DNA from: Methylomonas sp. ZR1
GTDB taxonomy: Bacteria; Pseudomonadota; Gammaproteobacteria; Methylococcales; Methylomonadaceae
Direction of reading: 5' to 3'
DNA length: 64,000 nucleotides
Assembly (NCBI RefSeq): GCF_013141865.1
Contig: NZ_RCST01000001.1
Span: forward strand, 1,488,001 to 1,552,000
In this document: positions 18,250 to 25,855 of the stretch, in pieces
Position numbering within the stretch: position 1 is the first letter of the stretch
Layout of the letters: every line of letters starts with the position of its first letter
The notes under the pieces: generated by a model
The model's database searches: none
Told to the model about the DNA's origin: nothing
Seen by the model: the letters and a program-made list of their open reading frames with translations, nothing else
Position numbers and translations under genes: made by a program

Positions 18250-18415
18250 GCTTAAGACGGGCGCCGCCAAAGCCATCAACAAGCTGGACAAACCGGTTCG
18301 CGACAGAATCAAAACCTTGTCTCGCTCAGTTAGCCGCGTAGGGCGCATTAGCTTTAGCGTAATGCGCCGAAACATTAATGACCAACATGCGGCGCAATAC
18401 GGCTACGCCTATTGA
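18233..18415 (+). pseudogene. RelE-like toxin truncated by the palindromic repeat
   Basis: The first 33 or so codons (SIRLKTGAAKAINKLDKPVRDRI) match the N-terminal helix pair of RelE toxins. At about 18331-18337 the frame runs into repeat copy 2 and reads repeat-derived residues to a stop at 18413-18415. The catalytic strands of RelE are not found downstream. The toxin is therefore lost while the antitoxin is complete. Confidence 0.8.
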
Positions 18416-18443
18416 CGCCCTACGATTGCGCCTTACGGCCTTT
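18331..18443 (+). repeat. 113-bp palindromic intergenic repeat, copy 2
   Basis: Second copy of the repeat at 16421-16533. The left arm starts CGTAGGGCGCATTAGC and the right arm ends ATTGACGCCCTACG (18337-18424 is the inverted-repeat core). No transposase is encoded. It marks the exact end of the RelE reading frame and lies 112 bases before the TIR gene. Confidence 0.87.
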
Positions 18444-18555
18444 TAGTTCGTCATGCCTATTCAATTTTGAGCCGAAATGTAGGGTGTGGTACGTTTACGA
18501 CCTCACACGCTGATCAGCAAATTCCACTACCCTAATTAATACTTTCGGAGGTTAT

Positions 18556-18984
18556 ATGGCAATAAACGTTTTTTATAGCTACAGTCATGCAGATGAGTTA
18601 CACAGAAAAAATATTGAGAAATTTCTATCAATTTTAAAAAGTGAAAACATAATTGACGATTGGTGTGACAGGAAAATTCTTGCCGGAGCAAATTTATTGG
18701 ATGAAATTGAGAAAGCAATGCAGAAGGCGGATATCGTAATGTTTTTGGTTAGTATAGACTTTTTAAGCTCAAAAGCTTGCAAAGATGAGTGGTTAATGGC
18801 AAAAGGTATGAACAAAAAACTTGTTTCTGTGATTGTTAGAGAATGTCCGTGGATTGACTTCGATGATATGTCTAAATATTTGGCTCTTCCAATAGATGGA
18901 AAGCCGATTATGAAATGGCTGGATCAAGATGAAGCTTGGCATAACGTATATTTGAAAGTGAAAGAGTTGGCATTAAATATATAA
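18556..18984 (+). CDS. Stand-alone TIR-domain protein
   Basis: The whole 142-residue protein is one TIR domain. It has the opening strand and loop VFYSYSHADE (5-14), the DDWCDRKILAG loop (34-44), ADIVMFLVS (58-66), the C-x-x-E motif Cys75-Lys-Asp-Glu78 where Glu78 is the expected NAD-glycohydrolase catalytic residue, and the VIVRECPW strand (92-99). Bacterial TIR domains cleave or cyclise NAD+ and often act as effectors in antiphage defence; that is family knowledge, not shown here. The site GGAGG precedes the ATG. Base composition is clearly more A/T-rich than the flanking metabolic genes, suggesting transfer. The TIR-NTPase gene follows 29 bases later. Confidence 0.85.
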   Translation: MAINVFYSYSHADELHRKNIEKFLSILKSENIIDDWCDRKILAGANLLDEIEKAMQKADIVMFLVSIDFLSSKACKDEWLMAKGMNKKLVSVIVRECPWIDFDDMSKYLALPIDGKPIMKWLDQDEAWHNVYLKVKELALNI

Positions 18985-19013
18985 CACTAACAATCATAAG
19001 GAATTAGGCAGAT

Positions 19014-20216
19014 ATGGCAGAGCCAAGGCTAGTTTATTTATATCACCCTGACAATCAAGGTTTTTGTAGTGACTTGTCGCGTTATTTTGCTATTCTGAAG
19101 GAGAACAATAAGATAAAAGACTGGTCAAGAAAAGAAGTGTTGGCAGGCCAAACAATTGATAAGGAAGTTCAGTACGAAATTGATAAATCAGATATTATTG
19201 TTGTTCTCTTGAGCGCCGCCTTTATTTCTGATAATGACTGTAAACGCCAATTTCTGTATGCAAAACAATATATTGAAAATAATAAAAAACACATAATTCC
19301 AATTATATTAGAATCCTGTCCTTGGCAAGATTACTATGGTATGCACAAGCTGAAAGTTCTGCCAAAAAACAAGGAGCCAATTTCTAAACAGCCTTTTAAA
19401 GATGATGCCCTCAACGAAATATATGAGGAAATTAAAAAAGTTTCTGAAGAAATTTCTAAATGCTTTGCGCTACGTCCAGATTTCTTAAGCGAGATTTCAA
19501 AGACAGAATTTTATTCACAAGCAAGTGAAAGAATGGATATTAACGACATATTTGTCTTTCCTAATGTAGTAAAGCAAGTAGATTTGACATCGGAAATATT
19601 AATAGAGACCCCTCTGCAAATACTTCAAGGCGGAAAGGTAATTATTTGTGGAGAGGAACGAAGCGGGAAATCAAAATTATGCACCCACTTGCTGACAAGT
19701 CTAATAAAAGAAGGGCGTCCTGTACTTTTAATTGATTTGAATAATATTTCAAACAAAAAGGCAGGTGGTGATATTTTTCGAAATTGTTATGAAAGTCAAT
19801 ATATTGGCAATTATGATATTTGGTCTCAAAAAGATGAAAAAATAATTATTTTTGATAATCTTTCTCCGCATGGAAAGTGCTTGGATCATTTGGCTGAAGC
19901 AAGAAAAGTTTTCGACAAGATTATTATAACTACTTCGTCAGATGATTATGCGAGTTTTTTTTCTGATGATAAACGCCTAATAGATTTTACGTGCTTGTCC
20001 GTCAAACAGTTTACCCATGCAAAACAAGAAAAACTTATAAAGAAATGGCTTACAGTAACACGCGCACATTTCAATGAAGATACAGGGTATTCAGAAATAG
20101 ACAAAATTGAAAATAATATAAACTCAATTATTATTGACAATAAAATACTACCTAGATACCCATTTTCATTCTCACAATACTGCAGTCTTACGAGGCATTT
20201 ATGCCTAAAGATTTAA
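19014..20216 (+). CDS. TIR-like plus P-loop NTPase protein, 5' part of a frameshifted gene
   Basis: Residues 1-145 form a second TIR-like domain (VYLYHPDNQ, DWSRKEVLAG, SDIIVVLLSAAF, IIPIILESCPW). The catalytic Glu position is Gln79 (Cys76-Lys-Arg-Gln79), so this TIR is probably not an NADase. A P-loop NTPase follows: Walker A GEERSGKS at 213-220 and Walker B KIIIFDN at 276-282. This is a STAND/NACHT-like layout. The frame ends at 20216, but near 20171 the homologous continuation is in the -1 frame (LTILQSYEAFMPKDLKI), matching the next open frame. An intact protein would be about 837 residues. The gene is AT-rich and follows the stand-alone TIR gene in the same direction. Confidence 0.78.
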   Translation: MAEPRLVYLYHPDNQGFCSDLSRYFAILKENNKIKDWSRKEVLAGQTIDKEVQYEIDKSDIIVVLLSAAFISDNDCKRQFLYAKQYIENNKKHIIPIILESCPWQDYYGMHKLKVLPKNKEPISKQPFKDDALNEIYEEIKKVSEEISKCFALRPDFLSEISKTEFYSQASERMDINDIFVFPNVVKQVDLTSEILIETPLQILQGGKVIICGEERSGKSKLCTHLLTSLIKEGRPVLLIDLNNISNKKAGGDIFRNCYESQYIGNYDIWSQKDEKIIIFDNLSPHGKCLDHLAEARKVFDKIIITTSSDDYASFFSDDKRLIDFTCLSVKQFTHAKQEKLIKKWLTVTRAHFNEDTGYSEIDKIENNINSIIIDNKILPRYPFSFSQYCSLTRHLCLKI

Positions 20217-21526
20217 AAATTACTGCCTATGGACATTGTTATTATGTTTTGATACTTGCTCATATAAGAAAGTCTGGCATAAATAATGATGATGATTCAG
20301 TTAATTTCTGTTTTAATTTTGCACAACACCTTGCTTTTGAGATTCATAGTTTAAACTCGGCAGGCATAACTATAGATCATCATCAATATGATGCCTTTGT
20401 TGATAAATACAGGAAAAAATACATTGTCAACAAGGCAATTCTTAATAGGCTGGTTGGGCCTAATGGGTTAATTAAGACTTGCAATGGATTTATAAAGTTT
20501 AATCTTGCTTATAGTTATTATTATTTTTTAGGTCAGTATCTCGCTACAAATCATAAATTTTGCCACGACTTAATTATCGATCTGGTGTCAAAAAGTCGCT
20601 TTAGAAACAATTCTTTAACACTAATATTTACAATTCATCATTCCCAAACGCATGACATTCTTAATGAAGTTTTAACTTACACTATTTGTGCAATTGATGA
20701 TGTGATTCCGGCCAAGTTGGATAAAGAAGAAACAGACATGTTTGTCGAACTTCTTAAATCGATACCTGCCCAATTATCAAATAATGAGAACGTAGAGATT
20801 GAAAGGGAGCAACAGAGAAATATAAGGGATATTATTGAATCAAATTCCACTTCAGACTCCACAGAAAGCGAACTTGATGAGGATCATTTTCTTGGCAGCA
20901 TATATCAATGTCATAAAAATATTGAAATACTAAGTCAGTTATTGAAAAACAAATCAGGGTCATTAGAAATAACTACAATACACGACATTATAGAAATAAT
21001 TTGCGATGCCGGATTGAGATTGGCTAAGATTTTACTTACAGACAAGCAGAAGCTAGAAGATATAGTTGAGTTTATTCAAAGGCAATACAAAATGTCCGAC
21101 AGGTTTGATCCAAATAAACAACAATCTATTCAACTTGCGGAAATCAGAAAAAACGTTTTATTCAATATATTTGTTTGGGTGATGGGAAATATTGAAAAGA
21201 TTGTTAGCTCTATAAGTAAGCCGGAGCTTAAAGAGATTATTGAGGCTCTCGCTAGAGAGAAAAATACTCCGGCCTACGACATAATAAGTTATTTTTATTT
21301 TTTAGATACTCTTAGTAAGTTTGATCACTTGGCAAAAGAAAGGCTCTTTGAAATCATCGAAAAATATCCAGTATCGAAATCATTTTTTATCAACAAGATT
21401 ATATCTATTAGAACCCAGTGCTATTTTAATACTCACACAGCAAAGGAGCCAATAAAACAGGCAGTTTACTCAAAGCTTGATATTGGTAATTCACGCAACA
21501 ATTTTCTCCAAACTACCCGACCTTGA
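20201..21526 (+). CDS. C-terminal sensor-like part of the TIR-NTPase gene (frameshifted)
   Basis: This frame extends upstream without a stop at least to 20171, where it joins the TIR-NTPase frame if one base is restored. It encodes a mostly helical region of about 450 residues with no motif I recognise, plus an acidic Ser/Thr-rich stretch near residues 205-230. In STAND proteins this position holds the repeat or sensor region that detects a trigger. Translation as a separate protein from the ATG at 20201 is possible but no clear ribosome site is seen. The mutation may be a real inactivation, a sequencing error, or a recoding site. Confidence 0.7.
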   Translation: MPKDLKITAYGHCYYVLILAHIRKSGINNDDDSVNFCFNFAQHLAFEIHSLNSAGITIDHHQYDAFVDKYRKKYIVNKAILNRLVGPNGLIKTCNGFIKFNLAYSYYYFLGQYLATNHKFCHDLIIDLVSKSRFRNNSLTLIFTIHHSQTHDILNEVLTYTICAIDDVIPAKLDKEETDMFVELLKSIPAQLSNNENVEIEREQQRNIRDIIESNSTSDSTESELDEDHFLGSIYQCHKNIEILSQLLKNKSGSLEITTIHDIIEIICDAGLRLAKILLTDKQKLEDIVEFIQRQYKMSDRFDPNKQQSIQLAEIRKNVLFNIFVWVMGNIEKIVSSISKPELKEIIEALAREKNTPAYDIISYFYFLDTLSKFDHLAKERLFEIIEKYPVSKSFFINKIISIRTQCYFNTHTAKEPIKQAVYSKLDIGNSRNNFLQTTRP

Positions 21527-21537
21527 ACAAAAGCCAA

Positions 21538-21614
21538 GTAGGGTACGCACCGCGTACCTTTTTGGCGTTTGGCTCATTGGAAATCCCGAAAATAGTATGC
21601 GGTGCATACCCTAC
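21538..21614 (+). repeat. Palindromic intergenic element flanking the TIR block
   Basis: The arms GTAGGGTACGCACCGCGTAC (21538-21557) and its near inverse ending GCGGTGCATACCCTAC (21599-21614) form a long imperfect inverted repeat. It differs in sequence from the 113-bp repeats. It begins 11 bases after the stop of the TIR-NTPase 3' frame, so it may also serve as a transcript end. Confidence 0.75.
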
Positions 21615-21715
21615 GCAGTTGGCAGCTTATTTACCAATCGTTGTCATCGCAAATTAAATATTTTGCGGCAGCTCAGGGTCGTTGGCAGACAATCCATCGA
21701 ATCAAGGAAAACTAC

Positions 21716-22330
21716 ATGCCCATTTTCGAAAAACTCGGCGGCATCGCCATCATCTTGGGATCGCTATTGCTTAGCGCCTATGCGGTCTTGTTCCCAATCT
21801 TGTTGCCGTTAGGGACAGGAACCTTCGACTATGCCGAGATGGTGCGTAACTCAGCTTGGGTGCCTTTGGCGCTGGTCGCCTTCGTTGGCGTGTTAGCGCT
21901 GTTGGTGGGGTTTTATGCGGTTTATGCCAAGATGCGCGACACGGCTGGCGTGCAGGGCGCCGTGGGTTTTTTATTCGTCGAGGCGGCTTATTTGCTGCAG
22001 GCTTGCAAGGTCACTTGGGAGCTGTTTCTTTACCCCGTCATCGCCCGCTATCCGGAAACCGCCTTTCTGTTACGGGACGCCGTCATCAAAAACGATCCGG
22101 CGGTGTTGGCGTTTAGAATTTTGGCTTCCGCGACGATATTGATCGGTATAGTGCTGTTTTGCCTGACTATCTACCGTTCGGCGATCTATCCCAAGCCGGC
22201 GGCATTATTGATCTTCGCCGGCGCCGTGGTTTATGCGCTGGGGCCGATGATTTCGGTGTATGTGTCTACTGTTGGAATTTTCACCTTTGCCGTGGGATGC
22301 ATGTTGCTCGGGGTTCGTTTATTGCGCTGA
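21716..22330 (+). CDS. Multipass membrane protein of unknown function
   Basis: About 204 residues with six or so hydrophobic helices (for example GGIAIILGSLLLSAYAVLFPIL at the N-terminus and YALGPMISVYVSTVGIFTFAVG near the end) and few charged residues. I recognise no family. The start at 21716 is favoured by AAGGA upstream; the longer upstream frame crosses the palindromic element. Base composition returns to that of the core genes. The next gene, a TetR regulator, starts 177 bases later, and no functional link is evident. Confidence 0.7.
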   Translation: MPIFEKLGGIAIILGSLLLSAYAVLFPILLPLGTGTFDYAEMVRNSAWVPLALVAFVGVLALLVGFYAVYAKMRDTAGVQGAVGFLFVEAAYLLQACKVTWELFLYPVIARYPETAFLLRDAVIKNDPAVLAFRILASATILIGIVLFCLTIYRSAIYPKPAALLIFAGAVVYALGPMISVYVSTVGIFTFAVGCMLLGVRLLR

Positions 22331-22507
22331 CCGCGAAGGGATGTCGTTGGCCGTCCCGCAGAAAATGCGATGCGAGGCGGCGACAGGGGGATCGGCTTTC
22401 TTCTATTGCACTTCAATCAAACCCATCATCTTGATTGGCGAAAACGTTAGGGTAGCTGTGCCGCCGGTGCTAACCTGCCGCCATCTTGGCTTGCAGGAGT
22501 TTTTGTG

Positions 22508-23119
22508 ATGAACGATATTAACGACCCGGTTTACGCGCGCCTGCTCAAGGCAGCGCTGGAGTGTTTCCTCGCCGACGAATACCACAAGGTTACCACCCGC
22601 ACCATCGCCGACCAGGCGGGCGTGAACGTCTCGATGATCCGCTATTATTTCGGCAACAAGGAAGGCCTCTACGAAGAAATGATACGCGAGACGCTCAAGC
22701 CCATATTGGACATGCTCGACAGCGATACGCTGTCCGAGGCCGGTGGTTTCGCTGAATATCTGCGCCTCTATTACGACACCATGCGCCGGCATCCCGAGTT
22801 TCCCAAGCTTATTCTCAAGGTGCTTGCCCTCAACCACGGGCCGGGACGGCGTTTCATCCTGCAGTTGCTGGAACGCGGCCGCAACGGCGGTGCGCGGCGG
22901 CTGGGACAGCTGAAGGCAAGCGGCCAGGTCGATCTCGCGATCAATCCCGACGTGGCGCGCATGGCTTTCGTCAGCCTGGCGATGATGCCGATGCTGCTGA
23001 AAGACATCTTCGAGGAACAGATGGGCGGGCAGATGGATGAGGCCTTCCTCAACGAACTCGCCGCGCTCAATGGCAAACTATTGGCGGCTGGCATGGCCGC
23101 CGCGCAAGCGGGAGCGTGA
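22508..23119 (+). CDS. TetR/AcrR-family regulator
   Basis: A 203-residue repressor-type protein. The N-terminal helix-turn-helix is clear (HKVTTRTIADQAGVNVSMIRYYFGNKEGLYEEM, residues about 26-58). The C-terminal ligand and dimer domain is of the larger TetR_C type. The ligand is unknown. It ends one base before the start of an O-methyltransferase gene and is very likely cotranscribed with it, which suggests autoregulation together with that enzyme. Confidence 0.85.
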   Translation: MNDINDPVYARLLKAALECFLADEYHKVTTRTIADQAGVNVSMIRYYFGNKEGLYEEMIRETLKPILDMLDSDTLSEAGGFAEYLRLYYDTMRRHPEFPKLILKVLALNHGPGRRFILQLLERGRNGGARRLGQLKASGQVDLAINPDVARMAFVSLAMMPMLLKDIFEEQMGGQMDEAFLNELAALNGKLLAAGMAAAQAGA

Positions 23120-23120
23120 C

Positions 23121-24254
23121 ATGACATTGCAAAAGAACGCCGGCGCGGTGCGCCGTTTAGCCGGACTCGCCAGATTCGGCGCCTGGCTGCAAAATCTGCC
23201 CAACAAAATCGTGCCGCCGCCGTTCCGCCTGATGCAGATCGGTTCGGCCTATTGGCAATCGCGGGCGTTGTATGTCGCCGCGCGGTTGGACCTCGCCGGC
23301 GCTTTGGCCGAAGGCGAAGCTAGCGCCCAAACTTTGGCCGACCGGGTCGGCGCCGACGCCGATGCCATCTACCGCTTGCTGCACATGCTGGCGGCGCTGG
23401 GCGTGTTCGAGGAAGTCTCGCCGCGTCGCTTCCAAAATAACAAGCTTTCGTCTTGTTTGCGCCCGGATCATCCCCAAAGCGTGCGGGCGATGGTGCTGAT
23501 GCACAACTCGCCGGAAATGAGCCGGCCGTGGTTCGAACAATTGGAACAGGGCGTGCGCTACGGCGGCGTGCCGTTCGAATTGGCGCACGGGCAGGCGTTT
23601 TACGCCTATATGGACAACCATCCCGAATTCGATGCGTTGTTCGCGCAGGCGATGGATAGCGTGGAAGCCTTGGCCGGAGACAGCTTTGTTACCGATTTGG
23701 ATTGGTCGCGCTTCGAGCGCATCATCGACGTCGGCGGTTCCAAAGGCGCAAAATCGCTTGCCATCCTCAAACGCCATCCGCAGCTTACGGCGTTGGTAGC
23801 CGACCGCGAACAGGTTATCCGAGGCGCGGCGCAGTTCTGGCAGGAAAAAGGCGAGGGCGCGGCACTGCAACGCATGCGCTTCGAAGCCTGCGACCTGCTG
23901 CAAGCCGTGCCCAAGGCGCAAAGCGGCAAGGACATTTACCTGCTGAGCGCGGTGCTGCATGGCTTCGATGACGACACCTGCGTCACCGTGCTGCGCAATG
24001 TCGCGCAAGCTAGTGCAGATAGCAGCGCTGCCATCGCCGTGATGGAGATGGTGATGCCGGATAGTCCGACCGACATCGCTGCAGCCTCATTCGACATGCA
24101 AATGTTCGTCAACACCCGCGGCCGGGAGCGAACGCTGGCCGAATGGCGGCGACTGTTCGATGCCAGTGGATTGGTACTTCAAGAGGTGGTGAGCTTGCGA
24201 ACGTTCGGGAAAATATTGGTGCTGCGGGCGGTTCACAGCACCGGCAAGGCCTGA
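23121..24254 (+). CDS. SAM-dependent O-methyltransferase (family 2, hydroxyneurosporene-type)
   Basis: About 377 residues. The N-terminal part is a winged-helix dimerisation domain (ALYVAARLDLAGALAEGEASAQTLADRVGADADAIYRLL). The Rossmann domain has a SAM-binding motif (IDVGGSKGAKSLAI) and the VLHGFDDDT segment typical of plant-type O-methyltransferases and CrtF. The small-molecule substrate is unknown. GC content is high and codon use is like that of the preceding TetR gene. ATG 23121 immediately follows the TetR stop, so the pair forms a two-gene operon. Confidence 0.82.
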   Translation: MTLQKNAGAVRRLAGLARFGAWLQNLPNKIVPPPFRLMQIGSAYWQSRALYVAARLDLAGALAEGEASAQTLADRVGADADAIYRLLHMLAALGVFEEVSPRRFQNNKLSSCLRPDHPQSVRAMVLMHNSPEMSRPWFEQLEQGVRYGGVPFELAHGQAFYAYMDNHPEFDALFAQAMDSVEALAGDSFVTDLDWSRFERIIDVGGSKGAKSLAILKRHPQLTALVADREQVIRGAAQFWQEKGEGAALQRMRFEACDLLQAVPKAQSGKDIYLLSAVLHGFDDDTCVTVLRNVAQASADSSAAIAVMEMVMPDSPTDIAAASFDMQMFVNTRGRERTLAEWRRLFDASGLVLQEVVSLRTFGKILVLRAVHSTGKA

Positions 24255-24447
24255 TTCCGGAATTGGAATGGCGCGAGTTCGCCTACGGATGAATTTCGGC
24301 AGGCTTGGTCATTTCACGGCCGGACGGCCAACAGCATGTCCGGCGGATGGTTGTTGTGGATCTTACCGGCAAGTCTGAAGGCAATCGACGCAGGGAAGGA
24401 AAACCTGAACCGCAGGTCAAGCGTTTCTGCTTGATAGGGCTTGTTGC

Positions 24448-24768
24448 CTAAAGGCCTTTTTCCTGATTTTCTTCTTGGGTTTCGATTGCCGTTGGCTCGG
24501 GAGCATAGTCTTTGGAATCGAGTTCAGTTTGTTCGCATTTACCCTTCAATAATTCGATAGCGCCGGGCCAGCAGGATGCTTCGACGTAAAATTTGGCATA
24601 CCAAAGAAAGGCGACGCCGGAGCAGTCCTCATGGACAATCTTTGGCTGTACGCTGACATCGTCTTCATAAACTCTTTGCACTTTGCAAAAGTGAACAGGT
24701 TCGGACCAGGCGGTATTCGTTGTCAGAGATAACAGGGCTAGGGCAGATATTTTTTTAAGAAACGTCAT
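24448..24768 (-). CDS. Small exported protein of unknown function
   Basis: About 106 residues from ATG 24768. The signal peptide is MTFLKKISALALLSLTTNTAWS. The mature part contains four cysteines (HFCK, EDCSG, SCWPG, GKCEQ), which could form two disulfides in the periplasm, and an acidic Glu/Thr-rich tail. I recognise no family. It stands alone on the minus strand. Confidence 0.55.
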   Translation of the reverse strand: MTFLKKISALALLSLTTNTAWSEPVHFCKVQRVYEDDVSVQPKIVHEDCSGVAFLWYAKFYVEASCWPGAIELLKGKCEQTELDSKDYAPEPTAIETQEENQEKGL

Positions 24769-24998
24769 CTTTTTATCCAAAAATGCTAAAGAGTAGTTTC
24801 AATATTCGGCTTTACCATGTTTAAAGTCAAAATTTACATCTGATTTTTTCCGTAAAATACCAAAAACTCAGGGAAGGGAGCTTCTAAAAACCAAAGGAAA
24901 CGCTATGCTCCGAGACAGGCAGAAGGTTAGAGACTTCCGGGAGACAAGGCGATAATTCAGCAGCGATGGCTTTTCGTCGCAACAAACAGGAAATACAA

Positions 24999-25283
24999 AT
25001 GTATTCGTCAGATGATGAAATCGGCATTATCACTGCCTTTGTGGAGCAATTGGAAGAGCAGTCTATTCCGCGCGCGTTGGCCGTTAAAAAAAGAGTGGAA
25101 GAGGGCGATACGCTGAACGAGATTGAAATCATGCATTTTGAACAAATGCTTTCAGAGGCCAGCACGATGATGCCGCTATTGAAGCACCACCCTGAATATC
25201 AAAAGTTGATCGCTGAATTAGCCAATTTGTACAACGACATTTCGGAACGCGCTTTGAGTAACCAGTTAAACGGCAAAACCTAA
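24999..25283 (+). CDS. Small helical protein of unknown function
   Basis: About 94 residues from ATG 24999, chosen because AGGA lies at a good distance before it; an in-frame ATG at 24966 has no such site. The sequence is acidic and predicted helical (IITAFVEQLEEQSIPRALAVKKRV, then EIEIMHFEQMLSEAS). There is no signal peptide and no recognised motif. Confidence 0.55.
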   Translation: MYSSDDEIGIITAFVEQLEEQSIPRALAVKKRVEEGDTLNEIEIMHFEQMLSEASTMMPLLKHHPEYQKLIAELANLYNDISERALSNQLNGKT

Positions 25284-25326
25284 AAAGCCGACGCGCTGAA
25301 TATAGATCAGCTGTGATTTAGGCGCA

Positions 25327-25349
25327 CAAAAAAGCCGGGCGTACCCGGC
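25327..25349 (-). terminator. Rho-independent terminator
   Basis: The GCCGGG-CGTA-CCCGGC hairpin (25333-25348) is followed on the minus strand by six T (AAAAAA at 25327-25332 on the plus strand). It lies 29 bases after the stop of the minus-strand gene at 25378-25617. Confidence 0.8.
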
Positions 25350-25377
25350 TTCATGGAACTGCAACGCTAAACGGCTG

Positions 25378-25617
25378 CTATTCGAAAGAAACTTCTTCCA
25401 GACTGGCTAAGCAGCCTAGTCCTCTGGCAAATTCTTGCAATTCGCTCGCCATATGAAAATTAATGATGGAGTTCGTCTTTAGATCCACAACGGCGTATTC
25501 GACAATCGTATCGTTGTTCTGCAACCTCGGCTTGTACTTCAATAACTTCTTCGACTCCTTGGCCAGCTTACGATTTAGCCGAGTGGTTAGCGCGCGAATT
25601 GAAACCAATTTTTTCAT
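25378..25617 (-). CDS. Small protein of unknown function
   Basis: A 79-residue, Lys/Arg-rich N-terminal half (VSIRALTTRLNRKLAKESKKLLKY) and a more regular C-terminal half (TIVEYAVVDLKTNSIINFHM). GGAG stands eight bases before the ATG, and a clear terminator follows, so the gene looks real. I recognise no family. Confidence 0.6.
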   Translation of the reverse strand: MKKLVSIRALTTRLNRKLAKESKKLLKYKPRLQNNDTIVEYAVVDLKTNSIINFHMASELQEFARGLGCLASLEEVSFE

Positions 25618-25855
25618 ATCCGATCTCCATACGTTAAAACGGAAATCGCAGTATAAGTGATTTTGACGGTTTTATGACATTGCCCAACAAAAAGCCTGAG
25701 ACCCTGAGCACAATGTGTGGATTGTGCAGTTTTCACGATGGTATTAAACAGGCGGGAAAATTAACTGGCTAGCCTGAGCAAAGTCGATAATATAGCGCCA
25801 TGCTGTTTGTATTAAATCCGGCGGAACCGCTTCCGCATTAACCATGAGGGCTGTC

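Noticed and set aside
20160..20180. Programmed -1 ribosomal frameshift in the TIR-NTPase gene
   Set aside because: No classical X-XXY-YYZ slippery heptamer or clear downstream stem is visible; a simple one-base deletion is the easier explanation, though not excluded.
23157..24008. Minus-strand open frame of 283 codons inside the O-methyltransferase gene
   Set aside because: High-GC antisense artefact; the plus-strand protein has clear SAM-binding motifs.
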